Part shown: positions 18,750 to 26,930 of the stretch, piece by piece
Position numbering within the stretch: the first letter of the stretch is position 1
How the letters are laid out: every line of letters begins with the position of its first letter
Assembly (NCBI GenBank): GCA_016706685.1
Contig: JADJJE010000015.1
Location: 152,353 to 216,352, forward strand
From: Sandaracinaceae bacterium
GTDB lineage: Bacteria; Myxococcota_A; Polyangia; Polyangiales; Houyiibacteriaceae
Length of the DNA stretch: 64,000 bases
Direction of reading: 5' to 3'
Program-made: the position numbers and the translations under genes
Notes under the pieces: generated by a model
Databases searched by the model: none
Told to the model about the DNA's origin: nothing
Seen by the model: the letters and a program-made list of their open reading frames with translations, nothing else

Positions 18750-20543
18750 TCAGAAGGCGCCCGAGACCGTGACCCACGCGCCCTCGCGCGAGACGCTGAC
18801 CTCGGGCGACACGTGCGCTGGCCGCAGCGCGTAGATGAGCGGCACCGTGAGCAGCGGAGCCGCCGCGCTGGCGAAGAGCACCGCGCGGTCACCCCCCTGC
18901 TCGCGCTCGATGCACTGCCGCCGGTCCACCCCGAAGCCCGGGCAGCCGGGCCGCCGCAGCGTGGTCCCGATGCTGGCCACAGCGAGCCCAACCCCCAGTG
19001 CCCCCGTGACCCATGCGCCCACCGGGACCCCTTGGCGCCGCGGCAAGAGCACGGGGAGGGTCGCCGTGGCGAGCAAGCCACCGCCCGCCGCCACCAAGGT
19101 GGACGGCAACCGCAGGTCGATCCACGCGGCTTGCCGATCCAGCGCGAACAGCTGCGCGAAGGCCTCGCCGCGCCGGACGCGCGCGATGTGCAGGCCCGTG
19201 GCCGCCACCAGCGCCGCGGCGCTCACTCCCGAGGTGATCCCCAGCGCGATGCGCCGGCGCCGCTCGCTGGCCTCGCGCTCCGTCAGCGCGTCATCCAGGT
19301 CCCCCCCCTCGTCATCGTCTGCCCGGTCTTCGTCGGCCTGCCGCTCCGGCGCGTCGGGCAGCGCGAGCGCCACGCCCACGCGCGCCTCGGGATGCTCGAG
19401 GTCCACACTGCGGCCCGCGCGCAAGTGCCGCACCGCGTTCGAGAGCGCAGCGTCGGCATCGGCCGGCTGCGCGGCGTCCACGGCCAGCCACGCCGAGCTG
19501 GCGCCCGCCGCGGAGATGCGGTCCACCCGCAGTCGCCCCGGTGCCTCCAACCACAGCAGCCACACTTCACTGGCGCTCATGGTCTCGCCCAGCAGGTTGG
19601 CGTGGGCACCGGCTCGCTCGCGGGCCAGCTCGGCGCTGTCGTACAGCAGGCCCAGCCCAGGGCGCGACCGGATGGCGTGGTCGAACGCGCCGTCCACGTG
19701 CACGGCCGTCTCGCCGGCGCCCACGCGGATGCGACGGATGCGCCCGCGCTCCACCTCGTCGCACTCCACCTGCAGCCGGTACTCACCCGCCGCGATGCCG
19801 TCCATGCGGAACGGGGTCCGCCCGAACGAGATGCCATTGAGCCGCACCGCGCAGCCGGCGGGCTCACTGGTGACCACCAGCTGTCCAGGCGCCTCGGCCG
19901 CGATGTTGCGGTCCACGCGCTCGATGATGGCGCGCACCTCGGGCGTGTGGCGGTAGGGACTGGGCTCGGCGCCGGGCACCAGCTGCCGGCAGGCGCGCGC
20001 CTGGTTCATGGCGCTCGCGTCGTCGCGCGTCTCCACGTAGGCGCGCACCATGTAGAGGCACGTGTCCAGCACCTGCCGGGCGCGCTCGGCCTCGCGGTTC
20101 AGCTCCTCGGCCGCGCCGCTCGAGAGCGCGTGAGCCTCCAGCAGGTCGGCGCGGGCGCGGTCGTAGTCCGCGCGCGCCAGATGCCGCACGGCAGACTGAG
20201 AGCGGGCCACCCAGCGCTCGATGTCCGACGCGCTCAGCTCCACTGCGGGCGAAGACACGTGCGCCTCGAACGATGCGCTGGCGTCCTCTGCCGGGAAGGT
20301 GTCCACCCGCTCAGCGGCGAGCGCCCGGACCAGCGCGGGGATCCACTCTCGCGCCTCGGCCAGGTCGCGCTCCGACGAGGCCGGCAGCACGAGCGCTGTG
20401 TTGCCCGCTGGGGGCTCCACGCGGGCTGCCGACCCCTGAGCCAGGCCCACCTCGACGTCCAGCGCCACCCACGCTGAGACGACCATCAAGAATGAGAACG
20501 CACGGAGGCGAGTCCCGGAAGGCTTCCGAAGAGGAGCAGTCAC
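18750..20543 (-). CDS. Secreted PEGA-domain protein with C-terminal membrane segments
   Basis: A 597-residue protein starting at GTG 20543, chosen because it yields a signal peptide (RLRAFSFLMVVSAWVALDVEVGLAQG); upstream residues in the open frame are non-coding in character. Residues about 90-240 are helical (TPR-like), then VTSEPAGCAVRLNGISFGRTPFRM is a PEGA-type beta module, followed by a mixed domain and an acidic linker (DEDRADDDEGGDLDD). The last 150 residues include several hydrophobic helices (ALGITSGVSAAALVAATGL, AWVTGALGVGLAVASIG). The layout is common in Myxococcota envelope proteins linked to kinases. It is divergent from the rhodanese gene. Confidence 0.75.
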   Translation of the reverse strand: MTAPLRKPSGTRLRAFSFLMVVSAWVALDVEVGLAQGSAARVEPPAGNTALVLPASSERDLAEAREWIPALVRALAAERVDTFPAEDASASFEAHVSSPAVELSASDIERWVARSQSAVRHLARADYDRARADLLEAHALSSGAAEELNREAERARQVLDTCLYMVRAYVETRDDASAMNQARACRQLVPGAEPSPYRHTPEVRAIIERVDRNIAAEAPGQLVVTSEPAGCAVRLNGISFGRTPFRMDGIAAGEYRLQVECDEVERGRIRRIRVGAGETAVHVDGAFDHAIRSRPGLGLLYDSAELARERAGAHANLLGETMSASEVWLLWLEAPGRLRVDRISAAGASSAWLAVDAAQPADADAALSNAVRHLRAGRSVDLEHPEARVGVALALPDAPERQADEDRADDDEGGDLDDALTEREASERRRRIALGITSGVSAAALVAATGLHIARVRRGEAFAQLFALDRQAAWIDLRLPSTLVAAGGGLLATATLPVLLPRRQGVPVGAWVTGALGVGLAVASIGTTLRRPGCPGFGVDRRQCIEREQGGDRAVLFASAAAPLLTVPLIYALRPAHVSPEVSVSREGAWVTVSGAF

Positions 20544-20611
20544 GGGCGCACAAGGTGGCTTATGTAAGTGAATGTCGCAACCCACGTATAAGCAAGCACT
20601 TTCGGCCACAT

Positions 20612-20628
20612 GTGCGTCAATTGCGCAC
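20612..20628. promoter_or_regulatory. Near-palindrome between divergent PEGA and rhodanese genes
   Basis: GTGCG and CGCAC arms flank TCAATTG in the 96-base AT-richer divergent region between 20543 and 20640. It lies about 12 bp upstream of the rhodanese start and could be an operator. No regulator gene is adjacent; this rests on symmetry alone. Confidence 0.3.
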
Positions 20629-20639
20629 CACGCTGACAC

Positions 20640-21512
20640 ATGGCGACGCGGAGCATGGTGTATCGTCACGCGGTGATCTCCTCCCCCCTCATCGACGCCC
20701 GCGCGCCCGAGTTGCGTGCCCGCCACACGATTCTGCTCGATGCCCGCAGCGGCCCGGACGCGCGCGCGCGTTACGCCGCCGAGCACCTGCGCGTGGCCCG
20801 CTTCATCGACCTCGAGACCGACCTTTCGGCGCCCACCGCTCACCCCGAGCAGGGCGGCCGTCACCCGCTGCCGCCCATCGCCACCTGGGCCGCCACGCTC
20901 GGCCGCCTTGGCGTCGGGCCCGACGACAGTGTGGTGATCTACGACGACCAAGGCGGCGCCAACGCGGCCGCGCGCGCGTGGTGGATGCTGCGCGCCGTGG
21001 GCCATGAGCGCGTGTGGGTGCTCAACGGAGGCCTGGCCGCCGCGCGGGACGCCAACCTGCCCTGCGCCAACCGCGAAGAGGCGTGGACGCCGAAGCCACC
21101 GTATCCCTGCACCGCGTTCACGCTCCCCACGCTGGACCTCGCCGCGGTGGAGGCCTCACAGCAGGACGGCTCACGCGTGCTGGTGGACGTGCGCAGCGCC
21201 CCGCGCTTTCGCGGCGAGCAGGAGCCCATCGACCCCATTGCCGGCCACATCCCGGGCGCGCTGAATCACCCGCTCTCGCTGCACCTGGGGCCCGACGGAC
21301 TGTTCCTGCCACCCGAAGTGCTCCGCGCGCAGTACGAGCAGCTGCTGCAAGGCCGACCGGCGAGCGACATGGTTCTCAGCTGCGGCAGCGGCGTGACCGC
21401 GTGCCACGGCTTGCTGGCCATGGAGCACGCCGGCCTGCCCGGCGCCGCGCTCTACGTGGGCAGCTACAGCGAGTGGTGCCGCGTGCGTCCGGTCGGCACG
21501 GCGCAGACCTGA
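20640..21512 (+). CDS. Two-domain sulfurtransferase (rhodanese family)
   Basis: A 290-residue tandem rhodanese of thiosulfate/3-mercaptopyruvate sulfurtransferase type. The N-terminal inactive domain contains VVIYDDQGG.NAAARAWW, and the C-terminal domain carries the persulfide loop CGSGVTAC with the catalytic cysteine, preceded by VDVRSAPRFRGEQEPIDP and HIPGALN. It transfers sulfane sulfur to cyanide or thiols in the cytoplasm. The CGSGVT loop is the form usually linked with mercaptopyruvate-type enzymes. The start is uncertain: ATG 20640, ATG 20655 and GTG 20672 are all in frame and none has a strong Shine-Dalgarno sequence. Confidence 0.9.
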   Translation: MATRSMVYRHAVISSPLIDARAPELRARHTILLDARSGPDARARYAAEHLRVARFIDLETDLSAPTAHPEQGGRHPLPPIATWAATLGRLGVGPDDSVVIYDDQGGANAAARAWWMLRAVGHERVWVLNGGLAAARDANLPCANREEAWTPKPPYPCTAFTLPTLDLAAVEASQQDGSRVLVDVRSAPRFRGEQEPIDPIAGHIPGALNHPLSLHLGPDGLFLPPEVLRAQYEQLLQGRPASDMVLSCGSGVTACHGLLAMEHAGLPGAALYVGSYSEWCRVRPVGTAQT

Positions 21513-21524
21513 GCCGCGCACGTC

Positions 21525-22316
21525 TCAGTCGAAGTTGGGCGCCCGCTTCTCCTGGAACGCCATCATGGCCTCGCGGAATTCCGGCGACACCATGCGCCGC
21601 TTGAACTCCTCGTTCTCCCGCTCGCGCGCCGCCCGTGTCTCCCCACGCGTGGCGTGCCGCATCAGCCGCTTGGTCTCGCGCACCGAAGCCGGCGGCTGCA
21701 GCGCGATGCTGCTGGCCACGCTCATCACCCGCGCCATGAGCTCGGCGCGCGGCAGCGTTTCCAGCACCAGCCCCACCGCCAACGCCTCCGCGGCGCCCAT
21801 GTAGCGCGCGCTGAACAGCAGCTCGGCCGTGCGCTGGTAGCCCAGCACGTGCGGCAGGAGGAAGCTGCTGCCGGCCTCGGGCACCACGCCCAGCGTCACG
21901 AAGGGGCACTTGAGCTTGGCCTCGTGCGCCATGAAGTTGATGTCGGTGTGCAGCAGGATGGTGAGCCCGATGCCCAGGCCCAGGCCGTTCACCGCCGTGA
22001 GGATGGGCTTGCCCAGCGCCTCGAGCGCGTCCAGCAGCACCTCGAAGCCAATCACCCCCGTGGCGTTGCTCATGCCCGCCATCTCGGTGAGGTCTTGCCC
22101 CGCCGTGAAGGCGTCGCCCGCCCCGGTGAGCACCACCACGCGCACCTGTGGGTCGGCGTCGGCCTCGCGCAGCGCCTCGGCCAGCGCCAGGTAGAGTTCC
22201 TGGTTGAAGGCGTTGAGCGCGCGTGGGCGGTTGAGCGTGAGCACGCGCACGCGCCCCTCGTCCTTGGTCAGCAGGCAGCTCGGGGCAGGGGCTTGGGGGG
22301 TGCTCTCGGTGCTCAT
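21525..22316 (-). CDS. Enoyl-CoA hydratase/isomerase family protein
   Basis: A 263-residue crotonase-fold protein in an apparent two-gene operon behind a TetR gene (six bases apart). It has LNRPRALNAFNQEL and the oxyanion segment GAGDAFTAGQDL. The first catalytic glutamate position is replaced (GLGLGIGLTILLHTD), while an acidic residue is kept in LGVVPEAGSSFLLP. This is like PaaG/Eci-type isomerases rather than canonical hydratases, so isomerisation of an enoyl-CoA is possible. The terminal motif REAMMAFQEKRAPNF is family-typical. It is likely controlled by the upstream TetR regulator in response to an acyl-CoA or related ligand (inferred). Confidence 0.9.
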   Translation of the reverse strand: MSTESTPQAPAPSCLLTKDEGRVRVLTLNRPRALNAFNQELYLALAEALREADADPQVRVVVLTGAGDAFTAGQDLTEMAGMSNATGVIGFEVLLDALEALGKPILTAVNGLGLGIGLTILLHTDINFMAHEAKLKCPFVTLGVVPEAGSSFLLPHVLGYQRTAELLFSARYMGAAEALAVGLVLETLPRAELMARVMSVASSIALQPPASVRETKRLMRHATRGETRAARERENEEFKRRMVSPEFREAMMAFQEKRAPNFD

Positions 22317-22322
22317 GGGCCC

Positions 22323-22985
22323 TCAGGAGGCGGCGCTGGTGGGCGCCAGCGACTGGATGATGTGGCGCACGCCCAGCCCGAACTCGGCTTCCTCCACGAA
22401 GCGCGAGAGCTTGGGGGCCAGCGACACCAGGTTGGGGAACTCGGCGATGTTGGCGGACTCGAAGCGCGACCGCAGCTGCCGCTGGTACTCGGCCGGGTCC
22501 TTCGCGCCGCTCTCTTGCTGCTCGCGCGCGGCCACCTCGATGGCCACGGCGCCCAGGGTGTAGCTCACCAGCAGGTGCAGCCCGCGCGCGCAGGCGTCGG
22601 GGTCCAGGCCCCCGGCGCGCATCTGCCCCAGCAGGCGCTCGGTGATGCGCAGCGACTGCAACCCATAGCTGGCGCTGCTGCCCAGGAGCGGCAGCACACC
22701 CGGGTGGTGCAGCAGAGACGCGCGCATGCGCATGAAGGTGACCTCGATCCACGCCTGCCAGCCGGGGGTGTCGTGCTCGGTGGCCTTGCCCTCGGCGATG
22801 ACCAGCTCGATGAGCCCGTCGAGGATGTCGCCCTTGTTCTTGAAGTGCCGGTACACGGCCATGGGCGTGACGTCGAGCTCCTGCGCCAGGCGCCGAATGG
22901 TGAGCCCGCCCAGGCCTTCCGTGTCCACGATGCGGAGCGCGTCCTCGAGGATGCGCTCACGCGACAGTCTGGGCCGGGTCGTCAT
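22323..22985 (-). CDS. TetR-family transcriptional regulator
   Basis: A 220-residue regulator. The N-terminal helix-turn-helix reads ILEDALRIVDTEGLGGLTIRRLAQELDVTPMAVYRHFKNKGDILDGL, the classic TetR DNA-binding region, and the C-terminal helices form the ligand pocket/dimer domain. The ATG at 22985 is preferred; an ATG at 23003 would place the operator-like palindrome inside the gene. The palindrome at 22986-23002 touches the start codon, consistent with autorepression. It is co-transcribed with the enoyl-CoA hydratase at 21525-22316, which it probably regulates. Confidence 0.92.
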   Translation of the reverse strand: MTTRPRLSRERILEDALRIVDTEGLGGLTIRRLAQELDVTPMAVYRHFKNKGDILDGLIELVIAEGKATEHDTPGWQAWIEVTFMRMRASLLHHPGVLPLLGSSASYGLQSLRITERLLGQMRAGGLDPDACARGLHLLVSYTLGAVAIEVAAREQQESGAKDPAEYQRQLRSRFESANIAEFPNLVSLAPKLSRFVEEAEFGLGVRHIIQSLAPTSAAS

Positions 22986-23002
22986 TGTGTACGGAGTATA
23001 CA
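22986..23002. promoter_or_regulatory. Probable TetR autoregulatory operator
   Basis: TGTGTAC-GGA-GTATACA has 7-bp arms with one mismatch and a 3-bp centre, and abuts the TetR start codon. The position fits autorepression of the tetR/enoyl-CoA hydratase operon. A second copy near another promoter was not found by eye. Confidence 0.55.
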
Positions 23003-23054
23003 TGCCATCGCCGAGCGGTCACGCCAGGAACAGCAGGCTCCGCGCCAGGCGGCC

Positions 23055-23429
23055 TCAGCTGCCCATGAGCGGGGCGATGGCAGCAGCGTCCAGGTACTCG
23101 TCGAGGCGCCGGATGCGGCCGTCTTCCACGGTGGCCACCAGGCAGGCGTGGGCACGCACCGGGACGCCACTCGCGCTCCGGCAGGCCAGCACGTGCTGCT
23201 GCACGAAGCCGGTGGGCGTGGGCTGCACGCGCACGTCCTCGTAGCGCAGCTCGCTCACGCCGCTGGCCAAGAAGCGGATCACGCCCAGCATCTTGGGCTT
23301 GCTCAACGTTCTCCCGCTGGTGTTCTGGAAGACCACCGCGTCGTCGTGATAGAGGGCGTCCACGGCGGCCACGTCGCCCGCGGTGATGGCGGCAATCAGC
23401 GCGCGCGCCACATCCGTTGAGTCACTCAT
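23055..23429 (-). CDS. NTF2/SnoaL-like protein
   Basis: A 124-residue protein with the NTF2-like cone fold pattern: helix ARALIAAITAGDVAAVDALYHDDAVV, then strands HVLACRSASGVPVRAHACLVATVEDGRIRRLDEYLD. The last motif, G.I.R..EY.D, is the family's typical end. It could be a small enzyme or a ligand-binding protein; the sequence does not decide. The ATG at 23429 overlaps the end of the serine acetyltransferase gene by 8 bases, so translation is probably coupled. Confidence 0.8.
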   Translation of the reverse strand: MSDSTDVARALIAAITAGDVAAVDALYHDDAVVFQNTSGRTLSKPKMLGVIRFLASGVSELRYEDVRVQPTPTGFVQQHVLACRSASGVPVRAHACLVATVEDGRIRRLDEYLDAAAIAPLMGS

Positions 23430-24318
23430 CGCGTGCCTTTCCGAACACCTTCGAGCCCGGCGGAAGCGACCGCGTGAGCCACACGTTGCCGCCCACCACC
23501 GAGCCACGCCCGATGATGGTGTCGCCGCCCAGGATGGTGGCGCCGGCATACACCGTGACCTCGTCCTCCAGTGTGGGGTGGCGCTTGGTCTGGCTGAGCG
23601 CCGTGTCGCCGCGCGGCAGGCTGAGCGCGCCCAGCGTGACGCCCTGATAGAGCTTCACGTCGTTGCCGATGACGCAGGTCGCGCCAATCACCACGCCCGT
23701 GCCGTGGTCCACGAAGAAGCGCTCGCCCACCGTGGCCCCGGGGTGGATGTCCATGCCCGTGATGGAGTGCGCGTACTCGGTGATGATGCGCGGCAGCAGC
23801 GGCACCCCCGCGATGTGCAGCTCGTGCGCGATGCGGTAGGCCGTGATGGCCTCGATGCTGGGGTAGGCGAAGACCACCTCCTCCACGCTGGCCGCCGCCG
23901 GGTCGCCCTGGAACGCGGCCACCACGTCGCCGTTCAGGCGCGTGCGCAGCCGGGGGATGGCGCGCACCAGGCGCAGCGTGGCCTCTTCGCTCCAGTTGAC
24001 GGGCTTGCCGGGGCAACGGCCCACGCGGTGCTCGTAGGTGCAGGCGCGCGAGATCTGCTCCACCAGGATCTCGGTGGCCGGGTACAGCCGCTCGCTCAGG
24101 GCGTAGCGCAGGTTCCCGCGGTTCAACGAGCGCTTCGAGTAGAAGCCCATGTACAGGATGGGCTTCAAGTGCTCGTAGGCCTCGATGACCTTGCGCTCGT
24201 TGGGCAGCGCCGCGCTGTCGAGGTTGTTGATCTCCTCGGGGCCGTCGTAGCTGGCCACGATGTCGTCGAGCGCGCTCGATAGATCTTCGTGGCGGGTGAT
24301 GTCGCTAGTCATGACCAT
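23422..24318 (-). CDS. cysE: Serine O-acetyltransferase
   Basis: A 298-residue enzyme making O-acetylserine from serine and acetyl-CoA, the first step of cysteine synthesis. The N-terminal helical domain (about 1-150) is followed by a left-handed beta-helix built of hexapeptide repeats: GVPLLPRIITEYAHSITGMDIHPGATVGERFFVDHGTGVVIGATCVIGNDVKLYQGVTLG, with the catalytic His in DHGTGVVIG and the Asp/His pair of the HSITGMDIHPGA region. The overall form resembles EpsC/SAT enzymes with a longer N-terminus. No cysteine synthase gene is adjacent. It overlaps the downstream NTF2-like gene by 8 bases. Confidence 0.92.
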   Translation of the reverse strand: MVMTSDITRHEDLSSALDDIVASYDGPEEINNLDSAALPNERKVIEAYEHLKPILYMGFYSKRSLNRGNLRYALSERLYPATEILVEQISRACTYEHRVGRCPGKPVNWSEEATLRLVRAIPRLRTRLNGDVVAAFQGDPAAASVEEVVFAYPSIEAITAYRIAHELHIAGVPLLPRIITEYAHSITGMDIHPGATVGERFFVDHGTGVVIGATCVIGNDVKLYQGVTLGALSLPRGDTALSQTKRHPTLEDEVTVYAGATILGGDTIIGRGSVVGGNVWLTRSLPPGSKVFGKARDE

Positions 24319-24351
24319 GACGATCGCACGAGCGCGCCACCGAGGCCACGT

Positions 24352-24825
24352 CTACGGCGTGCAGCCGTTGCTCGGGGGCGGGCTCACGGTGCAGGCCAGC
24401 GTCTCTTGCCGCACCTGAGCGGGGCCGGCGCAGGGTGCGTTGCGCCCCACGAAGACCGGGACGAGCGCGCCGGGGCTGCGGTCGAAGCGGCAGAACTGCT
24501 CGGGGCTGCCGTCGTAGTTCCAGTCCTCGGTCTCACCGCCGAACCACACCTCGCAGCAGCCGTTCACGCGGCGCACTTCCATCCACGCGCTCCCGAGCGG
24601 GAGAGACTCGAAGGCGCGGCCTTCGCGGCAGGCGGACACGTCCAGGAGGCCTGGGATGCCGTCGAGGCTCTCACCGCTCGAAGCGGGTAGGGGCTCGATG
24701 AGCGTGGGCGGGTCGCCGCAAGGGCTGCCCGGCCCGATGGTGGGCTCCTCCGAGCAGGCGGTGAGCAGCGCTGCTGCGAGCAGGGTGCCGCAGACCCTCC
24801 AAACCAAGCGAGTTGGTTGTCCCAT
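24352..24825 (-). CDS. Small lipoprotein of unknown function
   Basis: A 157-residue predicted lipoprotein with signal sequence VWRVCGTLLAAALLTAC (lipobox LTAC). The mature part is cysteine-rich (nine Cys), suggesting disulfides in the periplasm or on the surface, and contains GGETEDWNYDGSPEQFCRFD. No family is recognised. It runs in the same direction as cysE, 33 bases upstream of it, so the two may share a transcript. Confidence 0.7.
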   Translation of the reverse strand: MGQPTRLVWRVCGTLLAAALLTACSEEPTIGPGSPCGDPPTLIEPLPASSGESLDGIPGLLDVSACREGRAFESLPLGSAWMEVRRVNGCCEVWFGGETEDWNYDGSPEQFCRFDRSPGALVPVFVGRNAPCAGPAQVRQETLACTVSPPPSNGCTP

Positions 24826-24902
24826 GCGTCGAGTCTAGCGACCGGGTCGCGCCTTTGCCATGCGGGGCCGAGTGGCAGACATCAGCGCGCTCGGTGTTCG
24901 GT

Positions 24903-25481
24903 TCAGACAGCACCCAACCCGGTCATCTCGAGCACGCGTGACCATTCGGCGCGAACGCGAAGTTCATCCAGCCACTGCTCGATGTAAGGTCGGTCGAGCG
25001 CCGCGCCGGAGGAGACGACCACGCCTGCGACATCCGCGAGCTGTCGCTCCGAACCGCCGGAGAGCCGGCACCACTCGAGCTTGCTCAGCACCGTGTCTTC
25101 CGGTGTGACGACGGTGATGGAGAGACCGCTCCACTCCTCCGCGCGCCGGCGCTCGAACTCGCGCACACTGAACGACCGCGCCTTGCGGATGATGAGGTCT
25201 GCCTTCCAGCCGGTCTCGAGGTCGATGACGTTGAACATGTCGCGCGAGGCGAGCGCACGCAGCGCTGTGCGACGGTCGACGTATGCGCGATCCGCGGGCA
25301 GTTCGTGCAGAAACGCCTGGAGGGTGCTCTCGGTTGGATCGATGACGATGTCGACGTCTTGCGTCGAGCGGGGACGGCCGTGCAGCGTGCTCGCAAACGA
25401 ACCAGCGAGCATGTAGGGAACGCCGGCCCGGTCGAGCCACGTGGTCATGGCGAGGACGAACGTCCGCAGCGGATCGGTCAT
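24903..25481 (-). CDS. Nucleotidyltransferase-fold protein (AbiEii/MNT-like)
   Basis: A 192-residue protein of the minimal/AbiEii-type nucleotidyltransferase fold. Its N-terminal motif GVPYMLAGSFASTLHGRPRSTQDVDIVIDP carries the GS...D.D signature of the catalytic strand pair, and KADLIIRKARSFS carries the third acidic position. VVTPEDTVLSKLEW is a typical C-terminal motif of this family. It starts at ATG 25481, overlapping the partner gene by 4 bases. Family members modify nucleotides, tRNA or proteins in toxin-antitoxin systems, but many are uncharacterised; a toxin role here is inference. Confidence 0.8.
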   Translation of the reverse strand: MTDPLRTFVLAMTTWLDRAGVPYMLAGSFASTLHGRPRSTQDVDIVIDPTESTLQAFLHELPADRAYVDRRTALRALASRDMFNVIDLETGWKADLIIRKARSFSVREFERRRAEEWSGLSITVVTPEDTVLSKLEWCRLSGGSERQLADVAGVVVSSGAALDRPYIEQWLDELRVRAEWSRVLEMTGLGAV

Positions 25482-25768
25482 GGGTCGAGTCGCGGGGCGC
25501 GAGGGTAGGCCTTCACGAAGAGCTCGTCGCCGAGGCGCTGCCGGATCTCGGCGAGGCGCACCGCTGCGTCGTCGTATTCGGGGTGCCGTGCGCGAATCCC
25601 GGCGCGCGTGAGCGACACCAGCTCCTCGCTCATCGCCACGGCCATCGAGAGGCGGCGCTCGGGTCCCATGTGCTTCCAAACGGAGAGCTGCACCGCCCAT
25701 GCCTCGGGCGTGGTGTCGGAGGGGCGAAACCCGTCGCAAGAAGGTGCAGCGTCTTTCCGATCCGACAT
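25478..25768 (-). CDS. Small partner protein of the nucleotidyltransferase
   Basis: A 96-residue protein encoded just upstream of the nucleotidyltransferase gene with a 4-base ATGA overlap. Its core, KHMGPERRLSMAVAMSEELVSLTRAGIRARHPEYD, resembles small proteins commonly found in front of such nucleotidyltransferases; residues 25-75 look helical. The tight coupling implies joint function. Antitoxin or cofactor-subunit activity is possible but unproven. The ATG at 25768 was chosen since upstream residues are Arg-rich. Confidence 0.7.
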   Translation of the reverse strand: MSDRKDAAPSCDGFRPSDTTPEAWAVQLSVWKHMGPERRLSMAVAMSEELVSLTRAGIRARHPEYDDAAVRLAEIRQRLGDELFVKAYPRAPRLDP

Positions 25769-25808
25769 GGGTGGCAGTATAGCGCGGTCTCCAGGCAGCC
25801 GGCCGACC

Positions 25809-26930
25809 CTACCGCAGCGCCTTGGCCATGCGCGCCCACCGCCGCGCTCCCGGGTCACTGCTCAGCAGCCCGCTGATCTGCCGGAGCGCCTGCGAGCCGG
25901 TCTGCGCATCGAAGAAGTCCGCAGGCAGCGGGCGGCCCCACTGCTGCAGCGCCGCGCGACCGAACTCGCCCTCGCGCGGGACGATCTCGGCGTTGAACAA
26001 GTCGCCATCGGACACGTGGCCCAGCACGGCGCCGTGCGGGTCGCGCCAGTAGTCGAAGAGCGCACTCCCCGCTTCGTGGCGGCCAGGGCCCCACACGTGC
26101 TTGGCGCCCACGCCGTAGAGGTGCTCGCTGCCCACGGCGATGTCGTCGAAGTCCAGCACCTCGAAGGCGGCGGAGAGCAGGCGGGCGCGCGGGCCCTCGA
26201 AGAGGGCGATGGCGTGGTGGTCCACCGGAGTGCGGCCGAGGTCCACGCGCAGGTAGGCGGCGGTGGGCTGCGCGCTGCGCTCGCCCAGCACCAGGTAGTC
26301 GGAGGCGATGAGCCCGAAGGTCTGCATGAACCAGCCGATCTCGTGCTCCACGTCCGGTGCCTGCCACGCCACGCTGGCGAGGCGCTCCACCTGCGCGGGC
26401 CCGCGGTCGCGGCGCTGCGGGCTGTTGATGCGGTGGCGCTGGCGCACGCGGTTGGTGCTCAGGGCCGCGCGGGTCTGCAGGGGCTCGAGTTCCCGCGCGC
26501 CGAAGGCCACGTGCACCGAGAGCCCGGAGGGGGAGCGCAGCCGCACGCGTTCGCCGCCGCCGGCTTCGTCGCTGGGCTCCACCTGGCTGGCGCCCGCCAC
26601 GCGCGTGAGCACGTCCAGGTCGCTGCGCTGCCCGGCCAGGAACACCACGCCGCCGAAGCGGGGCGTGGGCGCGCGCCGCACGGCCACCAGGTGGTGCGCC
26701 GAGGAGCTGCCGCGGAAGTAGTCGCCGTGCACGTCTTGGGCGCTGCGCCGCAGGCCGAAGTCCAAGAGGAAGTGGCGCATGTCGTCCAGCGCCGGGCGCT
26801 CGAGGATGATGTGCGAGAGGCCCACCACCTTCATGAGCGGCGAGCGCGCACGACCACGCGCAAAGATGTCTTCGGTGGGGGACTCTGGGAAAGCGGCTGC
26901 CGACGCGGGCGGAGGGACGCTCGTGCTCAT
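25809..26930 (-). CDS. VOC-family (glyoxalase/extradiol-dioxygenase-like) protein
   Basis: A 373-residue protein with two vicinal-oxygen-chelate modules. The second module ends with the signature LDFDDIAVGSEHLY...VWGPGRHEAGSALFDYWRDPHG, as in 2,3-dihydroxybiphenyl dioxygenase-like proteins; VDHHAIALF and LSHIILE supply candidate metal-binding histidines. The expected histidine at the start of module 2 reads as ASVAWQA, so one metal ligand may be missing and activity is uncertain. It is the last gene of a five-gene operon; the ATG at 26930 overlaps the thioesterase stop by four bases. Confidence 0.8.
   Translation of the reverse strand: MSTSVPPPASAAAFPESPTEDIFARGRARSPLMKVVGLSHIILERPALDDMRHFLLDFGLRRSAQDVHGDYFRGSSSAHHLVAVRRAPTPRFGGVVFLAGQRSDLDVLTRVAGASQVEPSDEAGGGERVRLRSPSGLSVHVAFGARELEPLQTRAALSTNRVRQRHRINSPQRRDRGPAQVERLASVAWQAPDVEHEIGWFMQTFGLIASDYLVLGERSAQPTAAYLRVDLGRTPVDHHAIALFEGPRARLLSAAFEVLDFDDIAVGSEHLYGVGAKHVWGPGRHEAGSALFDYWRDPHGAVLGHVSDGDLFNAEIVPREGEFGRAALQQWGRPLPADFFDAQTGSQALRQISGLLSSDPGARRWARMAKALR

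Noticed and set aside
16208..19081. Upstream extension of the MopE lipoprotein to 19081
   Set aside because: The extra residues are Arg/Ser/Pro-rich, overlap the PEGA gene and lack coding character; ATG 18661 opens a clean lipoprotein signal.
21525..22316. Canonical enoyl-CoA hydratase activity
   Set aside because: One catalytic glutamate is replaced, so only membership in the family is claimed.
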